Source: Lysobacter oculi (GTDB lineage Bacteria > Pseudomonadota > Gammaproteobacteria > Xanthomonadales > Xanthomonadaceae). From it: DNA of 64,000 nucleotides. Made by a program: the position numbers and the translations under genes. Below the pieces are notes generated by a model. That model ran no database searches, was not told the DNA's origin, and saw only the letters and a program-made list of their open reading frames with translations. The stretch covers positions 2,304,001 to 2,368,000 of the forward strand of contig NZ_CP029556.1 of assembly GCF_003293695.1 (NCBI RefSeq), given 5' to 3'. This document shows, piece by piece, positions 45,161 to 53,983 of this stretch. Position 1 is the stretch's first letter. The number at the start of each line of letters is the position of its first letter.

Positions 45161-45831
45161 CGCCGCGCCACCACCTTGATCCCTCCACGTTGGTGAGCCA
45201 CGCCGCCGGTTCGTTGTCGCCCGAGGTTGCCTCGATCGTGGCAACCCACCTGCTGACGTGCGCCCAATGTCGCCGCGCGCTGGCGCTTGCCGAACACGTG
45301 GGCGGTGTCCTCATCGGGCAGCAGTTGCCGCACCAGGTGCCGGCTGCGGGCCGCGATGCATTGCGGATGCGGATGCTGGAGCGACTTGACCAGGCAGGCC
45401 CGCCTGCCACGACGACGATCCCGCCTTCGCAAGCCGATGACCACGACCACGACCGCTTGCCGCAGCCCCTGCGGCCGTACTTCGGGCCTTCGTACAGCGC
45501 GCTGAAATGGCGCTGGATGGGGCCTGGCATGCATTACGTCCGCACCGTTGGCCCCAGCGGTGCGACGATGCTGTTGTTGCGCATTGGCCCTGGCAAGCGC
45601 ATGCCCGTCCACGGCCACCAGGGGTGCGAGATCACCCAGATCCTCCGCGGCGCCTATGACGACGCCCTCGGACATTTCGCTGCGGGCGATGTCGCCGATC
45701 TCGATGGCGATATCGAACACCAACCGGTGACCGCGATGGGCGAGGCCTGTATCTGCGTCGCGGCGCTCGACGCGCCTTTGCGCTTCCCTGGTTGGTTCGC
45801 GAAGCGCCTGCAGCCGTTGTTCGGCGTCTGA
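45157..45831 (+). CDS. chrR: ChrR-type zinc anti-sigma factor
   Basis: 224 residues in two domains. The N-terminal zinc anti-sigma domain (about 1-80) has the His...HxxxCxxC ligand set (HLLTCAQC near 30-37). The C-terminal cupin (about 110-215) has metal-ligand candidates in PVHGHQGCEITQIL and in DIEHQPV. In Rhodobacter sphaeroides, ChrR holds sigmaE until singlet oxygen triggers its release; the same switch is inferred here. ATGA overlap with the sigma gene. Confidence 0.88.
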   Translation: MTPRHHLDPSTLVSHAAGSLSPEVASIVATHLLTCAQCRRALALAEHVGGVLIGQQLPHQVPAAGRDALRMRMLERLDQAGPPATTTIPPSQADDHDHDRLPQPLRPYFGPSYSALKWRWMGPGMHYVRTVGPSGATMLLLRIGPGKRMPVHGHQGCEITQILRGAYDDALGHFAAGDVADLDGDIEHQPVTAMGEACICVAALDAPLRFPGWFAKRLQPLFGV

Positions 45832-45836
45832 TGGTT

Positions 45837-45863
45837 GCATCCATCGCCGCTCTCCGCCCCGTA
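45837..45863 (+). promoter_or_regulatory. Possible third ECF-sigma promoter-like element
   Basis: GCATCC (45837-45842), 17 bp, CGTA (45860-45863). It is one base off the spacing of the two better copies, and lies between chrR and the decayed gene. Confidence 0.3.
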
Positions 45864-45889
45864 AGAAGATCGGATACCGAAGGGAGCGA

Positions 45890-46702
45890 GTGGTGCATCG
45901 ACGACTTGCATGGATGCCGGCGTTGCAGGCCACGCTGCCCTTGGCTGCGGCAGGAAATTCCACCGTGGTGCACGACCATGCCGAGGTAGGCCAGCTTGGG
46001 AAAAGGCGCCTGCTTTACTGCGAATCGCATGACTTGCCGGACGACTCGCCGCGCGAGCATCGGGTGCTTGCTCCCAGCCCGGATGGCACGCCTTCCGCGC
46101 GAAAGCGCGTGACCGCCTCGACGCAGCCGATGGCGCCGAATTTCCGCCTGGAAGACGGACGCGATGGCTACCGGCAAGGCGTGCGCGGTGGCGATGGCCA
46201 GAGGGTGGTGTATGCCGGAACCGGGGCGGGCGACGCCCGCGCCTGCCGTTGCCGATCGACGCCGCGATCGACGCCGGCTTCGACGGGGCGATGCGACGCC
46301 AATGGCATGCGTGGCAGCGCGGCGATGCGGTGTCGCTGCGCTTCCTGGTGCCGAGCCGCAAGCAGTTCTTCCCGGTGCCGGTGCAGCGGGTCGACACCGG
46401 CGGCCGTTGCGCGGCGCACGACGGGATTGCGCATGCGCCTCGCCACCTGGTTCGGTTTCGCCATGCCCGACGTGCGATTGATTCACCACATCCAGCATCA
46501 ATGCTTGCTGGCGCCCAGCGAAACCGGCACCGTGCGTGACGCGCTCAACCGCTATCCGCAGGTCCGCATCGCCCTTTCCCCACGCCGTAAAGCGCATCCA
46601 CCGACGAGCTCGCATGCCTGCAGTGCGAGCCGATTAGTGGCCGCTGCGCGTTTTGATCGCGCGTGGCTGCATCCAAAAGTCGCGGCGAGCCGTATGGAGT
46701 AG
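45890..46702 (+). pseudogene. Decayed conserved gene within the sigma/ChrR cluster
   Basis: Coherent protein-like segments occur in alternating frames. Frame 2 has LLYCESHDLPDD and APNFRLEDGRDGYRQGV; frame 1 (about 46240-46410) has DAAIDAGFDGAMRRQWHAWQ and FLVPSRKQFFPVPVQRV; frame 2 again has MRLATWFGFAMPDVRL and VRDALNRYPQVRIAL. Two compensating frame changes, near 46235 and 46415, are needed to read it as one protein of about 240 residues. I cannot name the family. The 3' limit is unsure: the desaturase promoter element at 46669-46694 overlaps the last part of the open frame. Confidence 0.55.
46669..46694 (+). promoter_or_regulatory. Predicted ECF-sigma promoter of the desaturase-photolyase operon
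   Basis: GCATCC (46669-46674), 16 bp, CGTA (46691-46694), followed 26 bp later by the desaturase ATG. The boxes and spacing are identical to 44482-44507, and AAA-AGTC follows the first box in both. Confidence 0.55.
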
Positions 46703-46720
46703 AGGACAGAGGAGACTCAA

Positions 46721-47689
46721 ATGGCGCAGGTGGAGGCAGGGCAGGGTGGCCGATGGGCCGGAGGCGGCATCGCCGCGCTACGGCGCTGGATCGATAACGA
46801 CGCCACCGCGCCCGCCGACCCTGCCAGCGACGATCGCATCGACTGGCTGCGCGCGGTGCCGTTCATCGCGATGCACCTGGCCTGCTTCGGCGTACTCTGG
46901 GTCGGGGTGTCGCCTGCAGCGCTGTGGATCGCGCTGGGCCTGTACGTCGCGCGCATGTTCGCGATCACCGGCTTCTACCACCGTTATTTCTCGCACCGCA
47001 CCTTCCGCACCTCGCGCGCCGTGCAGTTCGCGTTCGCCCTGCTCGGGGCAGCATCGGTACAGCGCGGGCCGCTGTGGTGGGCGGCGCACCATCGGCACCA
47101 TCATGTGCACGCCGACACGCCGGCCGATCCGCACACGCCGCGCAAAGGCTTCTGGCGTAGCCACGCGGTCTGGTTCCTGACCCGCGCCGGATTCCGCACC
47201 GACACGGCGCGGATCGGCGACCTGCTGCGCTACCCCGAGCTGCGCTGGCTGGATCGCTACGACACCGTGGTGCCGGCCGCATTGGCGGTCCTGTTGTACG
47301 CACTGGGCGAGGCGCTCGAACGCTGGGCGCCGGGCCTGCGCACGAATGGCCCGCAACTGCTGGTCTGGGGCTTCTTCATGTCGACCGTGGTGTTGTTCCA
47401 TGCCACGGTCACCATCAACTCGCTGGCCCACCGCTGGGGCCGGCGGCGCTACGAGACCCGCGACGACAGCCGCAACAACCTGTGGCTGGCGCTGATCACC
47501 TTCGGCGAGGGCTGGCACAACAACCACCATTTCTTCCCGGGCAGCGCCCGCCAGGGCTTCCGCTGGTGGGAGATCGACCTGACCTGGTACGGCCTGCGCA
47601 CGCTGCAGGCGTTCGGGCTGGTCCGCGACCTGAAGCCGGTGCCGGCCTGGGTGCTGGCCAAGGCGCGCGTCAACCCGGGGCGACACTGA
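46721..47689 (+). CDS. Membrane fatty acyl desaturase (stearoyl-CoA desaturase type)
   Basis: 322 residues with the three His boxes of di-iron membrane desaturases: HRYFSH near 88, HHRHHH near 126 and HNNHH near 268. Four membrane helices are in two pairs. Similar to delta-9 acyl desaturases of bacteria. It would introduce double bonds into phospholipid or CoA-bound acyl chains, the substrate for the methyltransferases downstream. First gene of a nine-gene operon with gaps of at most 1 bp to the next gene. Confidence 0.9.
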   Translation: MAQVEAGQGGRWAGGGIAALRRWIDNDATAPADPASDDRIDWLRAVPFIAMHLACFGVLWVGVSPAALWIALGLYVARMFAITGFYHRYFSHRTFRTSRAVQFAFALLGAASVQRGPLWWAAHHRHHHVHADTPADPHTPRKGFWRSHAVWFLTRAGFRTDTARIGDLLRYPELRWLDRYDTVVPAALAVLLYALGEALERWAPGLRTNGPQLLVWGFFMSTVVLFHATVTINSLAHRWGRRRYETRDDSRNNLWLALITFGEGWHNNHHFFPGSARQGFRWWEIDLTWYGLRTLQAFGLVRDLKPVPAWVLAKARVNPGRH

Positions 47690-47690
47690 C

Positions 47691-48992
47691 ATGCGCATCG
47701 CGGTGGTCGGCAGCGGGATCAGCGGCCTGTCGGCGGCGTGGCTGCTGTCGCGCCGGCACGACGTCGTGCTGTACGAGGGGAACGAGACCCTGGGCGGGCA
47801 CACGGACACCCACGACGTGGTGGTCGACGGGCAAGCCTTGAGGGTTGACACCGGCTTCATCGTCCACAACCCGATCCACTACCCGCTACTGACGCGATTG
47901 TTCGACGAGCTCGGCGTGGCGTCGCAGGAAACCACCATGAGCTTCTCGGTGCACGACGCCGGCTCCAGGCTGGAGTACAACGCGACCACCCTCGATACCC
48001 TGTTCTGCCAGCGTCGCAACCTTGCCTCGCCGCGCTTCTGGGGCATGCTGCGCGACCTCGCGCGCTTCTATCGGGAAGCGCCCGCGCTGCTCGACGCAAC
48101 GGGCCCTGGCCCCACCCTCGGAGACTACCTGCGCGAGCACCGCTACGGCGCTGCCTTCCGCGACCAGCACCTGGTGCCGATGGCCAGCGCGCTGTGGTCC
48201 TCGCCTGCGGCCGGGATCTTCGACTTCCCTGCGAAGTATCTGGTCCAGTTCATGGCCAACCACCACATGCTGCAACTCGCCGGCCGTCCGCCGTGGCGGG
48301 TGGTGCGCGGCGGCTCGCGCACTTATGTCGAGGCGATGGCGGCGCGCTGGGACGTGCGCGTGCGGCTGCGCACGCCGGTGCGCGGCGTCACCCGCGATTC
48401 GCAGGGCGCGCGGGTCCACTGCGACACCGGCAGCGAGCACTTTGACCAGGTCGTGCTGGCCTGCCACAGCGACCAGGCCCTGGCCCTGCTGGAAGACGCG
48501 CATCCCGACGAGCGCGACATCCTCGGCGCGATCCCGTACCAAGCCAACGACACCGTCCTGCACACCGACGCCCGACTGCTGCCGCGCCATCGCAAGGCCT
48601 GGGCAGCGTGGAATGCGTACCTGCCGGCCGATCCTGCGCAGGCGTGCACGGTGAGCTACTGCATGAACCTGCTGCAGGGCCTGCAGGTGCGCACGCCGCT
48701 GGTGGTCAGCCTCAACCGCAGCCACGACATCGATCCCGGATCGATTCTCGTCCGCCGCCATTACCACCATCCCGTGTACACCCCGGCCTCGGTGGCCGCG
48801 CAGGCGCGCAAGCCGGAGATCCAGGGCGTGCGCCGCACTTGGTTCGCCGGCGCCTACTGGGGTTGGGGCTTCCACGAGGACGGCATCCGCAGCGGCGTCG
48901 AGGTTGCGCGCGCCCTGGGCGTGGCATGGCCGGGCGAGGCACGCGCCGACAGCGCGCCCCTGCCGATGGATCGGTTCGAGGCCGCGGCGTGA
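47691..48992 (+). CDS. FAD-dependent amine oxidase-like oxidoreductase
   Basis: 433 residues. The N-terminal dinucleotide fold has [20 protein letters not shown] and the Gly-Gly-His segment [12 protein letters not shown]. The C-terminal FAD motif [19 protein letters not shown] lies near 395. Proteins of this type stand next to DUF1365 and CFA-type genes in many bacteria and probably act on acyl chains, though annotated as amine oxidases. It starts 1 bp after the desaturase stop and overlaps DUF1365 by 4 bp. Confidence 0.88.
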   Translation: MRIAVVGSGISGLSAAWLLSRRHDVVLYEGNETLGGHTDTHDVVVDGQALRVDTGFIVHNPIHYPLLTRLFDELGVASQETTMSFSVHDAGSRLEYNATTLDTLFCQRRNLASPRFWGMLRDLARFYREAPALLDATGPGPTLGDYLREHRYGAAFRDQHLVPMASALWSSPAAGIFDFPAKYLVQFMANHHMLQLAGRPPWRVVRGGSRTYVEAMAARWDVRVRLRTPVRGVTRDSQGARVHCDTGSEHFDQVVLACHSDQALALLEDAHPDERDILGAIPYQANDTVLHTDARLLPRHRKAWAAWNAYLPADPAQACTVSYCMNLLQGLQVRTPLVVSLNRSHDIDPGSILVRRHYHHPVYTPASVAAQARKPEIQGVRRTWFAGAYWGWGFHEDGIRSGVEVARALGVAWPGEARADSAPLPMDRFEAAA

Positions 48993-49762
48993 GCACGGCT
49001 TTCGCCAGCGCGATCTACGAAGGCCGCGTGCGGCATCGCCGGCATGCGCCGCGCGCGCATGCATTCGCCTACGGGATGGCCCAGCTGTATCTGGATCTCG
49101 ACGAAGTCGATGCGGTGTTCCGCGACCGCTGGCTGTGGTCGAATGAACGCCCGAACCTGGCCGAATTCCGCCGCAGCGACTTCCTCGGCGATCCCGCGCA
49201 ACCGCTGGCCGACGCGGTGCGCGCGCGTGTCGCGCTCGCCACGGGCGAACGCCCGGCCGGCCCGGTGCGGCTGCTCAGCCACCTCCGCTATGCCGGCTAT
49301 GCCTTCAACCCGGTGAGTTTCTATTACTGCCACGCGGTGGATGGCGCGTTGCACAGCATCGTTGCCGAGATCACCAACACCCCGTGGAAGGAACGCCACG
49401 CCTACGTGCTGCCGGTCGCCGCCGCCGAAGTGCGCGGGCGCGCGCTGCACTGGGCCTTCGACAAGGCCTTCCACGTCTCGCCGTTCCTGCCGATGGCGCG
49501 CCGGTACGCGTGGTCGTTCACCCCGCCGGCCGATGACCTGCACGTGCACATGGACGTGTGCGACGGCGAACGCCGCGAGTTCGATGCCGACCTCGCCCTC
49601 GACCGCCGGCCGCTGGATGGGCGCCAGCTCGCCCGCGTGCTCTGGCGCTATCCGCTGATGACCGCGCAGGTGATCGCCGGCATCCATTGGCAGGCGCTGC
49701 GCCTATGGCTGAAACGCACGCCCGTCCACGACCATCCCGCCAAGCTGGAGACACCCGCATGA
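48989..49762 (+). CDS. DUF1365 family protein
   Basis: 257 residues, GTG start overlapping the oxidase stop. Signature phrases of DUF1365 are [13 protein letters not shown] near 8, [18 protein letters not shown] near 95 and [14 protein letters not shown] near 155. The function has not been settled; it co-occurs with CFA-like methyltransferases and FAD oxidases. Co-translated with both neighbours. Confidence 0.9.
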   Translation: MSTAFASAIYEGRVRHRRHAPRAHAFAYGMAQLYLDLDEVDAVFRDRWLWSNERPNLAEFRRSDFLGDPAQPLADAVRARVALATGERPAGPVRLLSHLRYAGYAFNPVSFYYCHAVDGALHSIVAEITNTPWKERHAYVLPVAAAEVRGRALHWAFDKAFHVSPFLPMARRYAWSFTPPADDLHVHMDVCDGERREFDADLALDRRPLDGRQLARVLWRYPLMTAQVIAGIHWQALRLWLKRTPVHDHPAKLETPA

Positions 49763-51024
49763 GCAGCGTCGTCCGCACCACGTCCGGCGCCTCGTTCGAT
49801 GCGCTCGACCGCTTCCTGCGCGGCCGCCTGCTGCGCCAGCTCGATGCGCTGCATGGCGGCGAGATCGCATTGACCGATCCACTCGGCACCAAGGTCCTCG
49901 GCGAGTCCGGGCAAGGCCCGGCCATCCACCTGCACGTGTACGACGCCGGCTTCTATCGCGCGCTGGCGGGCAATGGCAGCGTGGGTGCGGCGGAAGCCTT
50001 CATGGACGGGCATTGGGACTGCAGCGACCTGGTCGGCCTGGTGCGCCTGCTGGTGCGCAACCGCGATCTGCTGGACGGCATGGAAGGCGGTCCCGCGCGC
50101 CTCGGCGGCTGGGCGTTGAAGGCCTGGCATGCGCTGCGCCGCAATACCCGCGACGGCGCGCGCCGCAACATCGCCGCCCACTACGACCTCGGCAATCCGT
50201 TCTTCCGCCTGTTCCTGTCCGACGACCTGATGTATTCGTCGGCGCTCTACGCCGGCGAGGACGACAGCCTCGAGGCCGCATCCACCCGCAAGCTCGACCG
50301 CATCTGCGACAAGCTGCGGCTCGGCGCGGACGACCACGTGGTGGAGATCGGCACCGGTTGGGGCGGGTTCGCCGTGCACGCGGCGCGTACCCGCGGCTGC
50401 CGCGTCACCACCACCACCATTTCGAGGGAGCAGCATGCGCTGGCCTGCCAGCGCGTCGCCGACGCCGGCCTGCAGGACCGGGTGCAGGTGCTGCTGTCCG
50501 ACTACCGCGACCTGCGCGGGCAGTACGACAAGCTGGTGTCGATCGAGATGATCGAAGCGATCGGGCCGCAGTACCTGGACACCTACTTCGCCACCCTCGG
50601 CCGCCTGCTGAAGCCGGAGGGTCTGGGCCTGGTGCAGGCCATCACCATCGAGGACCACCGCTACGAGCAGGCAGTGCGCTCGGTCGACTTCATCAAGCGG
50701 CATGTGTTCCCTGGCTCGTTCATCCCGTCGATCGCCGCGATGCTGGCCGCGAAGACGCGCAGCACCGACCTGGCGCTGGTGCACCTGGAGGATTTCGGTT
50801 CGTCGTATGCACGCACCCTCCACGACTGGCGCCTGCGCTTCCTCGCCAACCGGGAGGACGTGCGCGCGCAGGGCTTCGACGAGCGGTTCCTGCGCATGTG
50901 GGAGTTCTATCTCGCCTATTGCGAAGGCGGCTTCCTCGAACGCTCGATCGGCGTCGCCCACCTGCTGCTGGCCAAGCCCGGCTACCGCGGTGCGTCCTAC
51001 CTGCCCGGGCTGCTGGAGGCCTGA
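49759..51024 (+). CDS. CFA-synthase-type fatty acid methyltransferase, bicarbonate-site His absent
   Basis: 421 residues of the cyclopropane-fatty-acid synthase family: an N-terminal lipid-binding domain (about 1-130), [15 protein letters not shown] near 135, and the SAM site [16 protein letters not shown] near 195. Classical enzymes have HTI after EGxxLL (E. coli His266, a bicarbonate ligand); here the aligned stretch reads [11 protein letters not shown], with Gln in the His position. It may therefore leave a methyl or methylene product rather than a ring. ATGA overlap with DUF1365. Confidence 0.88.
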   Translation: MSSVVRTTSGASFDALDRFLRGRLLRQLDALHGGEIALTDPLGTKVLGESGQGPAIHLHVYDAGFYRALAGNGSVGAAEAFMDGHWDCSDLVGLVRLLVRNRDLLDGMEGGPARLGGWALKAWHALRRNTRDGARRNIAAHYDLGNPFFRLFLSDDLMYSSALYAGEDDSLEAASTRKLDRICDKLRLGADDHVVEIGTGWGGFAVHAARTRGCRVTTTTISREQHALACQRVADAGLQDRVQVLLSDYRDLRGQYDKLVSIEMIEAIGPQYLDTYFATLGRLLKPEGLGLVQAITIEDHRYEQAVRSVDFIKRHVFPGSFIPSIAAMLAAKTRSTDLALVHLEDFGSSYARTLHDWRLRFLANREDVRAQGFDERFLRMWEFYLAYCEGGFLERSIGVAHLLLAKPGYRGASYLPGLLEA

Positions 51025-51025
51025 G

Positions 51026-51565
51026 GTGGCGTTCTGGGCCAACCTGATCGGTTACCAGGCGATCTGGTTGGCGGTCGTCTGCAGCGCGGGACGCGGCATG
51101 CCCTGGATCGGCATGCTGGCCTGCGTGGCCTTCATCACGCTGCAGTGGTCGGCTTCGCGCACCCGCGCTGGCGATGGTCGGGTGCTGGTGGCCGCGCTGG
51201 CCTGCGGCATCGTGGTCGATGGCGTCGCGGCCGCCACTGGCCTGCTGGACTACGCGGCCCCGATCCCGGGGGTGCCCGCTCCGCTGTGGATCGTGCTGCT
51301 GTGGGGTGCGTTCGCGCTCACCCTGAATCACTCGATGGCCTGGTTCGCGCAGCGCCCGGCCATCGCCTCGGTGTTCGCCGCAATCGGCGGGCCGCTGGCC
51401 TACCTCGGCGCGGCCCGCGGCTTCGGCGCGGTCGCCTTCCCGACTCCGGCATGGCCGGCCTTGGTGTGGCTGGCTGCGTGTTGGGCGCTCGCCCTGCCGC
51501 TGCTGCTGCACATCGCCAGCCGCCCCCGTTCGGCCCGCGCGACAGCAATGGAGGCCCGCGCATGA
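51026..51565 (+). CDS. DUF2878 membrane protein
   Basis: 179 residues, mostly five or six hydrophobic helices, starting with FWANLIGYQAIWLAVVCS, the DUF2878 signature. The start is a GTG at 51026, immediately after the CFA gene stop (GAGGTG, SD inside the stop region). Inner-membrane protein of unknown function, tied to this lipid-modification cluster. Its stop overlaps the DUF1295 start by 4 bp. Confidence 0.8.
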   Translation: MAFWANLIGYQAIWLAVVCSAGRGMPWIGMLACVAFITLQWSASRTRAGDGRVLVAALACGIVVDGVAAATGLLDYAAPIPGVPAPLWIVLLWGAFALTLNHSMAWFAQRPAIASVFAAIGGPLAYLGAARGFGAVAFPTPAWPALVWLAACWALALPLLLHIASRPRSARATAMEARA

Positions 51566-52344
51566 ATCCTTGGCATTCGCTGTTGCTTGTCTGGGCCGTC
51601 GCGGTGGTCCTGCAGGGGTTTGCGTGGGCGCGCCAGCAACAGACCCGCAACGCCGGCATCGTTGATGTCGTCTGGTCTTTCGGTGTCGGCGGCGCGGCGG
51701 TTCTGGTCGCCGCTATTGGCAGTGGCGCACTGCTGCCGCGCGTCTTGCTCGCCGTGCTGGGCGGCGCGTGGGGCCTGCGGCTCGGCTTGCACCTGTGGCA
51801 TCGGGTTCGTGGCGAAGCCGAGGATGGGCGTTACGCGCAACTGCGCAGGCGCTGGGGCAATGCGCCATTGAAGTGGCTGGCGATGTTCCAGTTCCAAGCG
51901 CTGCTGATCGCGCTGTTCGCCCTGCCGTTCCTCGCGGTCGCCGCAAATCCCGTGGGAGGCTGGAATGGCTGGTTCGTCGCCGGCATCGCCGCCTGGCTGC
52001 TGTGCGTTGGCGGCGAGACGCTTGCCGATCACCAGCTCGCGCGGTTCCGCGCGGACCCGGCCAACCATGGCAAGACCTGCCGCGACGGGCTGTGGCGGTA
52101 CTCGCGCCACCCGAACTACTTCTTCGAATGGCTGCACTGGTTCGCCTACGTGCTGTTGGCGGCGGGTTCGCCGCTGCATTGGCTGGCGTGGTCCGGGCCG
52201 CTGGTGATGTATGTGTTCCTGCGCTGGGTCAGCGGCATTCCGTGGACCGAGCAGCAGGCCCTGCGCACGCGCGGCGACGACTATGCCCGCTACCAGCGCA
52301 CTACGCCGATGCTGATTCCGTGGTTCCCCAAGGAGGATCGATGA
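51562..52344 (+). CDS. DUF1295 membrane oxidoreductase-like protein
   Basis: 260 residues with six to seven membrane helices. The C-terminal segment GLWRYSRHPNYFFEWLHW, followed by ...GIPWTEQQ, is the hallmark of the DUF1295/steroid 5-alpha-reductase C-terminal family, relatives of ICMT. This fold binds NAD(P)H or SAM and acts on lipophilic substrates. It may reduce or otherwise modify the acyl chain made by the cluster. 4-bp overlaps on both sides. Confidence 0.85.
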   Translation: MNPWHSLLLVWAVAVVLQGFAWARQQQTRNAGIVDVVWSFGVGGAAVLVAAIGSGALLPRVLLAVLGGAWGLRLGLHLWHRVRGEAEDGRYAQLRRRWGNAPLKWLAMFQFQALLIALFALPFLAVAANPVGGWNGWFVAGIAAWLLCVGGETLADHQLARFRADPANHGKTCRDGLWRYSRHPNYFFEWLHWFAYVLLAAGSPLHWLAWSGPLVMYVFLRWVSGIPWTEQQALRTRGDDYARYQRTTPMLIPWFPKEDR

Positions 52345-53423
52345 ATGCCGCCACCCAGGCCATTGAGTTGGCCAACGATCGCCCCGCCGATGGCTTGCTC
52401 GGGCTGGCCGAACGCGGCCTGCTGCCGGACGCGCTGCTGCGCTTCGGGATCCGCCGCTTGTGTGCGCAACGCCTTCGTGACGAAGCCACGGGCGATCCCG
52501 GTGCTGCCGCGCGCCGCAACGCCGCGCTGGTCGCCGAACTGCGCCGCAGCCCGGTCGCGATCCACACCGACGCCGCCAATCGCCAGCACTACGAACTGCC
52601 GCCCGCGTTCTTCCTGCATTGCCTCGGGCCACGGCTGAAGTACTCGGGCTGTTATTACCCGAGCGGCCACGAATCGCTGGGCCAAGCCGAGGACGCGATG
52701 CTCGCGCTGTACGCCGAGCGCGCGGAGCTCGCCGACGGGCAGGACATCCTCGAGCTCGGTTGCGGCTGGGGCTCGCTCACCCTGTGGATGGCCGAGCGCT
52801 ATCCGCATGCGCGGATCACCGCGGTCTCGAATTCGACGCCGCAACGCCAGTTCATCGAGGCCCAGTGCCAGCAGCGCGGCTTCGGCAACGTCCGCGTGCT
52901 GACCTGCGACGTGAATCGGCTCGAGCTGCCCGCGGGCGCATTCGACCGCTGTGTCTCGGTCGAGATGTTCGAGCACATGCGCAACTACCAGACATTGCTT
53001 GGGCGCATCGGTGGCTGGCTGCGCGACCAGGGCAAGCTGTTCGTGCACATCTTCTGCCACCGCACCCTGCTGTATCCGTTCGAAACCGCCGGCAAGGACA
53101 ACTGGATGGGCCGGCACTTCTTCACCGGTGGGCTGATGCCGGCCGCCGACACCCTGCTGTGGTTCCAGGATGCCCTGCGCATCGAGGACCGCTGGATGGT
53201 GGATGGCACCCATTACCAGCGCACCGCCAACCATTGGCTGGCCAACCAGGACGCACGCCGGGACGAGGTCATGGCGATCCTGCGCCAGGCCTATGGCGAT
53301 GCCGCGCCGCTGTGGTTCCAGCGCTGGCGGATGTTCTGGATGGCCTGTGCCGAGCTATTCGGCTACGACGGCGGCCGCGAATGGATGGTGGGGCATTACC
53401 GCTTTGCGAAGGAGGCCATGTGA
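52341..53423 (+). CDS. Second CFA-type SAM methyltransferase
   Basis: 360 residues. It has the same core as the first enzyme (HYELPPAFFLHCLGPRLKYS near 75, SAM motif ILELGCGWGSLTLWMA near 135, VSVEMFEHMRNY near 200). It differs elsewhere: shorter N-terminal domain, and FVHIFCHR after the SAM domain, where His is kept. The two enzymes are not recent copies. The substrate is presumably an unsaturated acyl chain. AGGAGG precedes the ATG; the gene overlaps DUF1295 and the lipocalin. Confidence 0.85.
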   Translation: MNAATQAIELANDRPADGLLGLAERGLLPDALLRFGIRRLCAQRLRDEATGDPGAAARRNAALVAELRRSPVAIHTDAANRQHYELPPAFFLHCLGPRLKYSGCYYPSGHESLGQAEDAMLALYAERAELADGQDILELGCGWGSLTLWMAERYPHARITAVSNSTPQRQFIEAQCQQRGFGNVRVLTCDVNRLELPAGAFDRCVSVEMFEHMRNYQTLLGRIGGWLRDQGKLFVHIFCHRTLLYPFETAGKDNWMGRHFFTGGLMPAADTLLWFQDALRIEDRWMVDGTHYQRTANHWLANQDARRDEVMAILRQAYGDAAPLWFQRWRMFWMACAELFGYDGGREWMVGHYRFAKEAM

Positions 53424-53983
53424 TGCGCACGCCGCTGCTTGCCACCGCCATTGCCATGCTGCTGGGCGCTTGCGCCACGGCGAAACCCACCATAGCGCCC
53501 GTGGAGTCGGTCGACCTGCCGCGCTTCATGGGGGACTGGTACGTGATCGCGCACATCCCGTCATGGCCGGAGCGCGAGGCCTACGACGCCGTCGAGTCCT
53601 ACCGCCTCGATCCCGATGGCCGCATCCGCACGACCTTCAGCCAGCGCAAGGGCGGATTCGACGCACCGGTGGAGACGATGCATCCGGTCGGCACCGTCGT
53701 CGAGGGTTCGAACAATGCCGTCTGGGGCATGCAATTCGTCTGGCCGATCCAGGCGGAATACGTGATCGTCGATCTTGCGCCGGACTACTCGCGCACCATC
53801 ATTGGACGCAGCAGGCGCGATTACGTCTGGCTGATGGCGCGAACGCCGAGTCTTCCCCAGCCGGAACTCGACGCCGCCATCGCGCGCATCAAGGCGCTGG
53901 GTTACGACACCACGAAATTGCGGATGGTGCCGCAGTCCGTGCGCGCGCCAAACGCGGATCGCAAGCGTTCCGGGGGCGTATGA
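53423..53983 (+). CDS. blc: Outer-membrane lipocalin lipoprotein (Blc-like)
   Basis: 186 residues. A lipoprotein signal peptide ends in the lipobox LLGAC with Cys near 17. The lipocalin motif FMGDWYVIAHIPSWPE follows near 35, and the rest of the barrel has WGMQFVWPIQAEYVI. Blc-type lipocalins bind fatty acids or lysophospholipids at the outer membrane. The ATG at 53423 shares bases with the preceding stop, and its own stop overlaps the photolyase ATG (ATGA). Confidence 0.9.
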   Translation: MRTPLLATAIAMLLGACATAKPTIAPVESVDLPRFMGDWYVIAHIPSWPEREAYDAVESYRLDPDGRIRTTFSQRKGGFDAPVETMHPVGTVVEGSNNAVWGMQFVWPIQAEYVIVDLAPDYSRTIIGRSRRDYVWLMARTPSLPQPELDAAIARIKALGYDTTKLRMVPQSVRAPNADRKRSGGV

